From contig JBDHSX010000003.1 of the NCBI GenBank assembly GCA_039808365.1, positions 1 through 64,000 on the forward strand: a DNA stretch of 64,000 nucleotides. The letters are read 5' to 3'. Shown here in pieces: positions 53,858-62,153 of the stretch (its first letter is position 1; each line of letters starts with the position of its first letter). The notes under the pieces were generated by a model. It saw only the letters and a program-made list of their open reading frames with translations, did no database searches and was not told the DNA's origin. A program made the translations under genes and the position numbers. Source of the stretch: 62-47 sp039808365 (lineage in GTDB: Bacteria > Pseudomonadota > Alphaproteobacteria > Rhizobiales > Xanthobacteraceae).

Positions 53858-55435
53858 GGTCACGCCGTCGCGGCGCGGATCGGAAACCGCGCAATAGACG
53901 CCGCCGGTCCGCTGGATCAGTTGCGCCGAACCGAAGGTCAGATGACCAGTCGGCAGCGTTTGAACGCGGTGGCCCCGCGCCGCAAGCTCCGCCGCGACGC
54001 CGCCCGGCATATGCGTCTCAAGGCTGACGACGCCATCCGCCGGCGAGAGCATGAATCGCGGCGCGTCGCAGATCGATTGCGGGTCCTGATCGAAATCGGC
54101 GAGCCGGCTGAGAAACTGCATGTGGCCCTGCGTCTGCATCGCCGCGCCCATCACGCCGAACGACCACACCGGCGCGCCATCGCGGGTCACGAAACCGGGA
54201 ATGATGGTGTGCAGCGGCTTCTTTCGGGGGCCGACCTCGTTGGGGTGACCGCGCTCAAGGGTGAAATTGGAGCCGCGATTATGCAGGGCGATGCCGGTGC
54301 CGGGCACCACCAATCCCGATCCGAACGCCCAGTAATTCGACTGGATCAGCGAGACCATCATCCCCGACGCATCGGCGGCGGTCAGATAAACCGTTCCGCC
54401 GAGCCGTGGCTTGCCGGCGAGCGGCGCGCCGGCGCGGCGCAGATCGAGCAGCCGCGCGCGTTGCGCCAGATAATCGCGGTCGAGCAACGCCGCGACCGGG
54501 ACGCGCATCGTGTTCGGATCCGAGACATAGGTATAAAGATCGGCGAAGGCGAGCCGCATCGCCTCGATCTGGACGTGATAGGCATCGGCGCTGTCGCGTC
54601 CCATCGCCCTGACGTCGAAATTCTCCAAAATCCCCAGCGCCATCAGCGCCGCGATGCCAAATCCGTTCGGCGGCAGCTCGTGCAACGTATAGTCACGATA
54701 TTGCAACGCCAGCGGCTCGCACCATGTCGGCCGGTGCGCGGCGAGATCGTCGAGGCTGAGACAGCCTCCGGTTCGATCGGAAAACGCAACCATCGCCTCG
54801 GCGAGCGCGCCGCGATAAAAGGCTTCGCCCTCGGTTTCGGCGATCACCCGCAACGAACGGGCATGACCCGCCGCGCGCCAGATTTCGCCGACCGCCGGCG
54901 GGCGGCCGCCGATGAGGAATGTCTCGGCGAAGCCCGGCTGATCGCTGACCAGCGCGGCCAGTTCGGGCCACACCGAGGCGACGAACGGCGACACGGGAAA
55001 GCCGCGCTCGGCGTAATCGACCGCCGGACCGAACAATTGCTGGAACGGCAGCTTGCCGAAACGCCGCGACAGCGCCACCCAGCCCGCGACCTGACCGGGG
55101 ACCGTTACGCTGTCCCAACCCTTCATCGGCATCTGCGCGTATTTGTCGAAGCGCGACCGCTGCCACGCGGCAGGCGAAGCGCCGGTCGAATTCAGCGCGT
55201 GAAGCTCCTTGCCATCCCAGACGATGGCATAGAGATCGCCGCCGATGCCGTTCATCGTCGGTTCGACGACCGTCAGCGTCGCCGCCGCCGCCAGCGCCGC
55301 ATCCACGGCGTTGCCGCCGGCCAGCATCATCCGCAGCCCCGCCTGCGCCGCGAGCGGCTGCGACGCGGCGACGACGTTGGATGCGAGAAGCGGGATCCGG
55401 GCAACGGGATAGTGGGACGCCGCTATGTCATTCAT
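53846..55435 (-). CDS. Gamma-glutamyltransferase family protein, without signal peptide
   Basis: The 529-residue Ntn hydrolase has the processing and catalytic threonine Thr348 in LGGTVYLTAADASG, GNAVDAA and GIGGDLYAIV in the large subunit, and the small-subunit block HTIIPGFVTRDGAPVWSFGVMG. It would self-cleave before Thr348. Most bacterial GGTs are periplasmic; this one begins MNDIAASHYPVARIPLLASN with no leader, so it should be cytoplasmic, as in GGTs that handle imported gamma-glutamyl compounds or other amides. Last gene of the Tm-1/HAD/GGT operon; it faces the MarR gene. Confidence 0.9.
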   Translation of the reverse strand: MNDIAASHYPVARIPLLASNVVAASQPLAAQAGLRMMLAGGNAVDAALAAAATLTVVEPTMNGIGGDLYAIVWDGKELHALNSTGASPAAWQRSRFDKYAQMPMKGWDSVTVPGQVAGWVALSRRFGKLPFQQLFGPAVDYAERGFPVSPFVASVWPELAALVSDQPGFAETFLIGGRPPAVGEIWRAAGHARSLRVIAETEGEAFYRGALAEAMVAFSDRTGGCLSLDDLAAHRPTWCEPLALQYRDYTLHELPPNGFGIAALMALGILENFDVRAMGRDSADAYHVQIEAMRLAFADLYTYVSDPNTMRVPVAALLDRDYLAQRARLLDLRRAGAPLAGKPRLGGTVYLTAADASGMMVSLIQSNYWAFGSGLVVPGTGIALHNRGSNFTLERGHPNEVGPRKKPLHTIIPGFVTRDGAPVWSFGVMGAAMQTQGHMQFLSRLADFDQDPQSICDAPRFMLSPADGVVSLETHMPGGVAAELAARGHRVQTLPTGHLTFGSAQLIQRTGGVYCAVSDPRRDGVTAGF

Positions 55436-55469
55436 GTCACCATTCCCCGATCATCGTTGTTTGGCATCC

Positions 55470-56159
55470 CTAGACTTCAGCAAGCACGTCCGACGACAGG
55501 CCGAGCAGGGTCAGCGCCCGCGCGAAAGAGTCCCTTGGAGCGCGAACATCGAAATGCACCGTCGACATGCCGACGCGATCCGCGCCGTCGATGTTGCGCC
55601 GCTGGTCATCGACGAAGACACACTGATCGGCCGGCAACTTCAACGCATCGAGACATAGCCGGTAGGCGCGCGGATCCGGCTTCAGGATGCCGGTATAGGT
55701 TGCGTCGACAACCACCTCGAAAACGCTGAGCAGCGGGAAGCGGCTGGTAAACCCCTTGCCATAGAACAGATCGAGCTCGTTGGAGAGAATCGCGAGCCGT
55801 TTGCCGGCCATGGCCGCGACCTCGATCGTCTTCACGGCTTCCGGCCGCATGGTCGAGATCGGGTCGTCGCCGCGCGCCCGGCGCACGAAGTCGCTCATCT
55901 CCCAGTGCTCGCCGAACCGGTTGCTGATCTCGGCGATGCGGATATTCCAGTAATCGCGCTCGGTGATGCGGTTTTCCTGCATGTCGACCCACAACGGATC
56001 CGACGCGGGATCAAACGGGCCGCGCCATGTCAGCGTGCCGGAGGCAAGGCCCAGCGCCTGCTCGGTGACATGGTGGGTCTCGAACAAGGTCCGTGAAATA
56101 ACGCCCCCGAAATCGAGAACGAGCGCCTGCTTCCCTGCTGCCATCGACGTGAAATCCAT
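55470..56159 (-). CDS. HAD-superfamily hydrolase (subfamily IA)
   Basis: The 229-residue phosphatase-like protein has the nucleophile motif LVLDFGGVISRTL, motif II in AILSNE, motif III Lys in ILKPDPRAY and acidic residues in VFVDDQRRNID. The ATG overlaps the stop of the upstream Tm-1 gene by one base (TGATG), so they are translationally coupled and probably act on the same compound, for example with Tm-1 as an ATP-using partner and the HAD as a phosphatase. It is a distant relative of the HAD encoded at 10014-10664. Confidence 0.87.
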   Translation of the reverse strand: MDFTSMAAGKQALVLDFGGVISRTLFETHHVTEQALGLASGTLTWRGPFDPASDPLWVDMQENRITERDYWNIRIAEISNRFGEHWEMSDFVRRARGDDPISTMRPEAVKTIEVAAMAGKRLAILSNELDLFYGKGFTSRFPLLSVFEVVVDATYTGILKPDPRAYRLCLDALKLPADQCVFVDDQRRNIDGADRVGMSTVHFDVRAPRDSFARALTLLGLSSDVLAEV

Positions 56160-57445
56160 CAGGCTCGCGGTGAGCCGTTGGGGGAGGCCGTAGCGCCCGG
56201 CGCGATGATCCCCTGCCTCACCCAGTCGTCGAACGTCGCCATGACGGCGTCGGTGAATGCGGCGTCGTTGATATGCGCATCCAGTTCGAGGAGATCGGTC
56301 GTCGGGCCCAGCGCTGCGACGAACTCCTCGACAAAGGCGCGATGCGCCTCGGGCTCATGCAGGGGCTGGCCCTCGCGGTCCCATTCCTGAATGCCCTCGC
56401 GCGGCAGGATGACCCTCACCTTGCCACGGGCGGACGCCAGCTTGCGGGCGACGGCGCGCGCCACCGCGCGGCGCTCCGGCGCGGTCGACGTCACCGACGC
56501 GATCAGCCGGTTGTGCGAATGATACGGCCGGCCGGCATAGGCTTGCGGCGTCTCCTTCCACGACGGCATATCGATCATGTCGATCGCGCCGGGCGCGACG
56601 ATCTGCGGAATCCCGGCGCGGCCGGCATTCTCCAGCCGGTCCTCGCCCGCCGTGACGATCGAGCCTTGAACGTCGTTGGCGACTTCCTGCAGGCAGAGAT
56701 CGAGAACCGCGGCGAACTTGTTCTGCGCCGCCAGCGACTCCAGGGCGCGGCCGCCCATGCCGGTGGCATGAAACACCGCCACCTCATAGCCGCGGCGTTC
56801 GAGTTCGGGCTTCAAGGTCACGATGTAGCGCAGCGCGCTGGTGCCGAGCGAACTGATGCCGACGAGCGGCCGATCGAACGCCATCGGCCTGGCATTCCGG
56901 CACGCGCCGAGGACGGCGTTCGCCGCCATCCGCAACGACGACTGACATAAGCTGTTAAGCCCGTACAATCCGCCGGCCCAGAGAATCGCCATCAAATCCG
57001 GCGCAAGGCGTTCGGGCGGAATGAGATGGGAGAACGAGACCGTCGAGATCAGGAATTTCGGAACGCCGACCGGCAACGCCGCCGTGACATCCAGCGCCAG
57101 ATCGGTGCCCATGGTGCCGCCGAGCACCAGAACGCCTTGCGCGCGACCGTCATTGACCGCCTTCAACGTCTGCACGATGGCGCCGCGCGTCATCGCCTGC
57201 ATGGCGACGTTTTCGTCCGCCGAGTTCGCGATCGCCTCAAGGGTCATGCCGGCGGCGGCGGCGACGTCCCGGTTGGTGATATCGGCCGCGAACCGCGTCT
57301 GCTCGCGGACGCCGACATCCATGACCACGGCACGGCCGCCGGCCTCGACGACGCAATCGCGCAGAAACGCCATCTCATCCGGCTTGGTGTCGACCGTGCC
57401 GATGATCAGCACGCCGTCGCCAGATGTTTGATTCACGACACCCAT
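56159..57445 (-). CDS. Tm-1-like ATP-binding protein (UPF0261 family)
   Basis: The 428-residue protein matches the UPF0261/Tm-1 N-terminal family: VLIIGTVDTKPDEMAFLRDCV, GVLVLGGTMGTDLALDVTAALPVG, STVSFSHLIPPERLAPD and GISSLGTSALRYIVTLKPELERRGYEVAVFHATGMGG. The plant homologue Tm-1 binds ATP and inhibits a viral replicase; the bacterial role is not known. ATG 57445 is preferred over the longer frame from 57640, whose 65 extra residues are unlike the family. First gene of the Tm-1/HAD/GGT operon, below the shared operator at 57672. Confidence 0.85.
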   Translation of the reverse strand: MGVVNQTSGDGVLIIGTVDTKPDEMAFLRDCVVEAGGRAVVMDVGVREQTRFAADITNRDVAAAAGMTLEAIANSADENVAMQAMTRGAIVQTLKAVNDGRAQGVLVLGGTMGTDLALDVTAALPVGVPKFLISTVSFSHLIPPERLAPDLMAILWAGGLYGLNSLCQSSLRMAANAVLGACRNARPMAFDRPLVGISSLGTSALRYIVTLKPELERRGYEVAVFHATGMGGRALESLAAQNKFAAVLDLCLQEVANDVQGSIVTAGEDRLENAGRAGIPQIVAPGAIDMIDMPSWKETPQAYAGRPYHSHNRLIASVTSTAPERRAVARAVARKLASARGKVRVILPREGIQEWDREGQPLHEPEAHRAFVEEFVAALGPTTDLLELDAHINDAAFTDAVMATFDDWVRQGIIAPGATASPNGSPRA

Positions 57446-57671
57446 CGTCAGCTCATCGCAAACCGGACGACGGCCGGTGGACGCCGCGGCATCGAACCGC
57501 CGCGCATCCGCCGCTCTCTGGCGACGGCGCAAGACCGCGCCAACCGAATCGGACCCATTCACGCTCCCCTTTGAACCGGCCGCAATCGACGCCACGGCAA
57601 CATCGCCTCCGCGACGAACCGACCATCGCCTCCGCGACATGCCGGACGCGGCCGACCATCGGGCTATATCG

Positions 57672-57690
57672 TTTCATTGTCAACAAATAT
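57672..57690 (-). promoter_or_regulatory. Operator-like sequence upstream of the Tm-1/HAD/GGT operon, matching that of the ABC operon
   Basis: Read on the minus strand this is ATATTTGTTGACAATGAAA, identical at 16 of 19 positions to 46501-46519. It includes TTGACA and an imperfect palindrome TTTGTTG-A-CAATGAA. It lies 227 bases before the Tm-1 start codon in the only AT-rich part of the 271-bp gap. No good -10 is seen at the usual distance. Confidence 0.55.
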
Positions 57691-57716
57691 TCCCGGCAGC
57701 GACGGCGCGACGCCGC

Positions 57717-59234
57717 TCATCCGTCGCGGCCGGCGCGCTCGGCGTAGAGTCGAAACTCGCGGCCCTCCTTCAGCCATGTCAGCCGCTCCTCGCGCAACAG
57801 CGTGCGGCGGGTCTTGCCGGAATCGTCGCGCAGGGTCGCTTGCGAAATCTCGTAGCTCTCCGGATGCTTGTTGCGGCTGAGCCGGTCGGCCAGCACCGCG
57901 CCCATGCCGTCGATCACCGCCCGCGCCTCCGCGCCGGCGTTGATCTCGATGATGGCGTGGATGCGATTGCCGAGTTCGGGATCGGGCAGTCCCACCACGA
58001 TACTCGAATGCACGTCGGGATGCGCCAGCACCGCGGCCTCGATCTCCGCCGGATAGAGATTGGCGCCGCCGCGCAGGATCATGTCGGTGAGGCGGTCGCC
58101 GAGGTAGAGATAGCCGTCCTCGTCGAGCCGCCCGACGTCGCCGATCGATTCCCAGCCGTCGCCGCGCCGCTTCGGATCGGCGCCGAGATAGTGATAGGTC
58201 GTGCCGACGCCGTCGGTCGGCATGAAATAGACCTCGCCGGTTTCACCTGTCGGCACGTCGTTGCCATCCGCGCCGATGATGCGGATGGCGCAGGCGGTCG
58301 GATCGACCTTGCCGACCGAGCCGCGATGGTCGAGCCATTCGGTGCCGGAAATCACCGTGCGGCCCTGGCGCTCGGTGCCGCCGTACAATTCGTAGATTTT
58401 TTCCGGCCCGAGCCATTCGATCCACTTTTCCTTCAGCCACACCGGCATCGGCGCGGCCATGTGGAATACGGTCTTGAGACTGGAGACGTCGTAGCGGCCG
58501 CGCACCTCCTCCGGCAGCGCCCAGATCCGGTGCATCATGGTCGGCACGAAGTTGACCCATTCGAGTTTATAGCGATCGATCAGCCGCAGCGTTTCCTCGG
58601 CGTCGAACTTCGCCATGCCGGTGACGCTGCCGCCGCCGAACAGCGCGAAATGCGACACGATGAACGGCGCGTTGTGATAGAGCGGCCCCGGATTGAGCAG
58701 CGCCGCGCCAGGCTGAATCAACAGAGGCTGTTCGACGGCGGTGTCGGTGACCGCCGGCAGGTGATCGAGGATCACTTTCGGGCGACCGGTCGAGCCGCCG
58801 CTGGTCATCGCCTTCCAGTAGCGCGCCACCGGGCGGTCGAGCGGTTCGTCGGAGACGCCCTCGGGCACGAACTCGCGCGGCACGCGGTTGGGCGCGTTCC
58901 AGTCCGCCTCGCCGCCGACCACCAGCGACGGCTTGAGGATATCGAGGATCGCGGCGGCCTCGCCGCGCGGCAGCCGGTGCGACAGCGAGGTCGGCGTCGC
59001 GCCGAGCTTCCACACCGCGAAACTGGTTTCATAAAAGGCGTTGCTGTTCGGCAGGCCGATGGCGACGAAATCGCCGGCGTTGACGCCGCGCTCGGCGAAG
59101 GCGCGCGCCCGGCGGTTGGCGTTGCGCTCCAGCATCTCCCAGGTCAGTTCGTCCGCGCCATGCCGCACCGCGACGGTATCCTTCGGCTTGCGATCGGCAT
59201 ACCAGCGCGGCACATCGGCGAGCGGAATCAGCAT
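57717..59234 (-). CDS. AMP-dependent acid--CoA ligase
   Basis: The 505-residue ANL-superfamily enzyme has the P-loop AMTSGGSTGRPKVI, the A5-like YELYGGTERQG, the hinge GDRLTDMILRGGANLYPAEIEAAV and a C-terminal Lys in DSGKTRRTLLREER. It activates an unknown carboxylate to its CoA ester. GGAG upstream supports ATG 59234; the longer frame would overlap the FUSC gene. It resembles bile-acid/benzoate-type CoA ligases by eye only. It could act on the acid made by the ALDH operon, but nothing in sequence ties them. Confidence 0.87.
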   Translation of the reverse strand: MLIPLADVPRWYADRKPKDTVAVRHGADELTWEMLERNANRRARAFAERGVNAGDFVAIGLPNSNAFYETSFAVWKLGATPTSLSHRLPRGEAAAILDILKPSLVVGGEADWNAPNRVPREFVPEGVSDEPLDRPVARYWKAMTSGGSTGRPKVILDHLPAVTDTAVEQPLLIQPGAALLNPGPLYHNAPFIVSHFALFGGGSVTGMAKFDAEETLRLIDRYKLEWVNFVPTMMHRIWALPEEVRGRYDVSSLKTVFHMAAPMPVWLKEKWIEWLGPEKIYELYGGTERQGRTVISGTEWLDHRGSVGKVDPTACAIRIIGADGNDVPTGETGEVYFMPTDGVGTTYHYLGADPKRRGDGWESIGDVGRLDEDGYLYLGDRLTDMILRGGANLYPAEIEAAVLAHPDVHSSIVVGLPDPELGNRIHAIIEINAGAEARAVIDGMGAVLADRLSRNKHPESYEISQATLRDDSGKTRRTLLREERLTWLKEGREFRLYAERAGRDG

Positions 59235-59344
59235 AGGATTCTCCGTTTTCTTGTTTGAACCATCACCGGCCAAACCGGCCAGACTGTTGAACGATCTTAG
59301 AGTTTCCGAAGCCCGCCGCAACAGCGGCCGCGCGGCCCGTGCGT

Positions 59345-60457
59345 TCACGCCGCCGGGCCCGCGCCACCTCCCGCTCTGCTCCACGAGGCGATGCAGCGAT
59401 GCAGGTCGATGAAATTCTGGTGCAGTTGTTCGAGCGCGAATCCGACCGTGAAAAACCGCTCTGTGACATCGACCGGCAATGCGCGGGTGCGACCCTCGTG
59501 GCGCACGGCGGCGACGGCGGCGGTGTAGTGCCCCAGCGCCGCCTCGAAATCGCCGAGCGGCGGCGGCGCGTCCCGCGCCAGCAGCGCCGCCCGGCTGGAG
59601 CGCAGATAGGCGACCGCGGCGATGCGCACGTCGGTCTGAGCGGCGGCCAGTCGCGATTGCAGGTCGTCCGGCAGCCGCGCCGCGGTGGCGCGGCCGATCA
59701 TCACCAGATCGTGGCGCAACCGCATCAGGGTCCGCAGCAGCGGTCCGGTGTCCGGGCCGACCGCGACCCGCGCCACCCGCTCGCGCTCGGCTTCGACGCC
59801 GACGACATTGAGGCCGACCAGCGCCTCGCCGATGCCGTCCTGCAAGCGATGCAGCGTGTCGCTGTCGAGACCGTGCGCCAGCCCCTTCAGCAACTCGTCC
59901 AGCGCCGCCGCGATCTGATCCAGCATCCGCGCCGCCGCCGCGATGGCGAGGTTATGGGCGCGCGACGGCAGCACGGCGAACGACACCACGAGGCCGACGA
60001 AGGCGCCGACCGCGACCTCGATCACCCGGTCGATGGCGGACGCCAGCGGGCTGGCATGGGTCATCGACGGCAGCAACAGCACGATGATCGCGGTGACCGG
60101 CGCGACGTTGAGGCTGGGATTGATTGCCGCGACCACGGCCAGCGGCGCCACCGCGAGCGCCAACGCCGCCAGCAGCGCCAGTTCACTCGTATGCGGAAGC
60201 AGGACGGCGATGACACCGCCATAGATCGCGCCGCCGATGGTGCCGATCAGATAGTCGGTGGTGACCTTGATGGAGCGGCCGACGCTCATCTGTGTCACGA
60301 TCACCGCCGTCAGCACCGCCCACAGCGGCAACGGCAAGCGCAACGCGAGCGCCACCGCCAGCGCCGCCAGCGCCGCGGTCATCACGCGCACGCCGAGCGC
60401 GAACTGCGCCCGGCGCGTCGAAAACCAGCCGGAGATCCGCGACCATGCCGCTCTCAT
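59345..60457 (-). CDS. FUSC-family membrane protein (aromatic acid exporter-like)
   Basis: The 370-residue protein has an N-terminal block of about six membrane helices (beginning LGVRVMTAALAALAVALAL) with the FUSC signature LPLPLWAVLTAVIVTQMSVGRSIK, and a long soluble helical C-terminal half (about 170-370). FUSC/AaeB-like proteins export hydroxybenzoates or similar acids with a periplasmic adaptor; no adaptor is encoded here. ATG 60457 is preferred because the preceding 26 residues in frame are not conserved-looking. It lies 110 bp upstream of the acid-CoA ligase on the same strand. Confidence 0.83.
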   Translation of the reverse strand: MRAAWSRISGWFSTRRAQFALGVRVMTAALAALAVALALRLPLPLWAVLTAVIVTQMSVGRSIKVTTDYLIGTIGGAIYGGVIAVLLPHTSELALLAALALAVAPLAVVAAINPSLNVAPVTAIIVLLLPSMTHASPLASAIDRVIEVAVGAFVGLVVSFAVLPSRAHNLAIAAAARMLDQIAAALDELLKGLAHGLDSDTLHRLQDGIGEALVGLNVVGVEAERERVARVAVGPDTGPLLRTLMRLRHDLVMIGRATAARLPDDLQSRLAAAQTDVRIAAVAYLRSSRAALLARDAPPPLGDFEAALGHYTAAVAAVRHEGRTRALPVDVTERFFTVGFALEQLHQNFIDLHRCIASWSRAGGGAGPAA

Positions 60458-60638
60458 CGGCACGTCCTTTCCGCATGACGGAGAATAGTGACGCAACGCA
60501 TGCCAGCCGTTCCGAATCCGTCCCCTCCTGCCCATGCCAACAAATCGCGATGGCCGCCATTGCTTTTTATGACGGCCCCGCCCGCTTGAACGCCCTTTCC
60601 CGGCGCTCTAACCTGCCGCCGGACACGAGGACCATGTC

Positions 60639-62009
60639 ATGACCGACGAAACCGCCAAGCTTGCCGCCTATGTCGCCGGTCTCACCTATGATGCGATTCC
60701 GCGCGAGGTGCTGGAACGGGCCAAACACCTGACGCTGGATTTTCTCGGCAGCGCGGTGCGGGCGCGGCGCGAGGCGGAATCGACGCCGTCGCTGCTCGGC
60801 ATGCTGAAGACGCTCGCGCTCGACGGCGACGGCCAGGCCACCGTGGTCGGCGACAGCAAGACCTGGACGCCGGCGGTGGCGGCGCTGCTCAACGGCGCAC
60901 TCGGCCATTCGCTCGACTTCGACGACACCCATGCCGACTCCTCGCTGCATCCGAGCGCGCCGGTGGTGCCCGCCGCCTTCGCCGCCGGCGAAATGGTCAA
61001 CGCCTCGGGCCGCGACGTGCTCACCGCCATCGTCGCCGGCTACGAGGTCTGTTGCCGGCTCGGCAATGCGCTCGACCCGACATCGCACTACGCGCGCGGC
61101 TTCCATCCGACCGCCACCGCCGGCACCTTCGGCGCGGCGGCGGCGGCGGCGAAGCTGTTCGGCCTGAATAAGGAGCAGATCATCTCCGCTTTCGGCGTCT
61201 CCGGCAGCCAGGCGGCCGGCTCGCTGCAATTCCTCGTCAACGGCTCGTGGAACAAGCGCTATCAGGTCGGCGCGGCGGCGATGAACGGCGTGATCGCCGC
61301 GACGCTTTCGCGCGACGGCTTCATCGGCTCGTCGGAATCGGTGGAGGGCAAGCACGGCCTGCTGGTCGGCTACACCGACGCCCCCCATCCCGACAAGGCG
61401 GTGGCCGACCTTGGCAGGACCTACGAGACGATGAAGATCGGCGTCAAACCTTATCCGAGCTGCCGCTATACCCATGCCGCGATCGACGCGCTGCTGGCGA
61501 TGCGCCGCGCCCACAATCTCACCCCGGACCAGATCAGGCGCGTCGAGATCGGCCTGCACCGCAACGGCATCACGCTCACCGGCGACGCGCCCACCAAGCG
61601 GCATCCGACCTCGATCGTCGGCGGCCAGTTCTCGATGTTCTTCACCGCCGCGCTGGCGCTCGACCAGGGTCGCTTCGGCTGGGACGATTATGCCCGGCTC
61701 GGGGACGCCGCCATCGACGCGCTGGCCGACCGGATCGAGGTGGTGCAGGACGATCGCCTCGAAGTCGGCCGCACCCATCCCTTCGGCGCACGGGTCACCG
61801 TCACCACCGACGACGGCGTCCTGGAGGAACTTTATCCCGATCCGTCCGGCGAACCGACCTCGTTCCCCGACTCCGTCGCGATGCGCCAGAAATTTCTCAC
61901 GCTGGCCCGCCCGGTGCTCGACAGCCGGGCGGACAAATTCGCCGACGCCATCCTGTCGCTGGAAACCTACGACCGCGCGGCGCGGGCGATCCAGCTCGGC
62001 CGCGCCTGA
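60639..62009 (+). CDS. MmgE/PrpD-family protein
   Basis: The 456-residue protein belongs to the 2-methylcitrate dehydratase fold family: YVAGLTYDAIPREVLERAKHLTLDFLGS, the LNGALGHSLDFDDTHADSSLHPSAPV block and GVKPYPSCRYTHAAIDA are diagnostic. Members dehydrate or isomerise 2-methylcitrate, cis-aconitate or other tricarboxylates. No prpB, prpC or acnB is in the window, so the propionate pathway is not supported here. It diverges from the FUSC gene (181 bp apart). Confidence 0.9.
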   Translation: MTDETAKLAAYVAGLTYDAIPREVLERAKHLTLDFLGSAVRARREAESTPSLLGMLKTLALDGDGQATVVGDSKTWTPAVAALLNGALGHSLDFDDTHADSSLHPSAPVVPAAFAAGEMVNASGRDVLTAIVAGYEVCCRLGNALDPTSHYARGFHPTATAGTFGAAAAAAKLFGLNKEQIISAFGVSGSQAAGSLQFLVNGSWNKRYQVGAAAMNGVIAATLSRDGFIGSSESVEGKHGLLVGYTDAPHPDKAVADLGRTYETMKIGVKPYPSCRYTHAAIDALLAMRRAHNLTPDQIRRVEIGLHRNGITLTGDAPTKRHPTSIVGGQFSMFFTAALALDQGRFGWDDYARLGDAAIDALADRIEVVQDDRLEVGRTHPFGARVTVTTDDGVLEELYPDPSGEPTSFPDSVAMRQKFLTLARPVLDSRADKFADAILSLETYDRAARAIQLGRA

Positions 62010-62153
62010 CGCAAACCGCCATCCCTGATACGATGGCGTCGGCCCGGAACCTTTCGGCTTTCAGGCGGTCTTCCGGATGCGCGACGCCATGTTGTCAGCC
62101 GCGCTTGCGGGCGTGATAATGCGTTGGCGTTCCTGATACCGATGGGGTGCCCC

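Noticed and set aside
60639..62009. A propionate (methylcitrate) pathway based on the MmgE/PrpD gene
   Set aside because: No prpB, prpC or acnB neighbour is present, and the family has other substrates.
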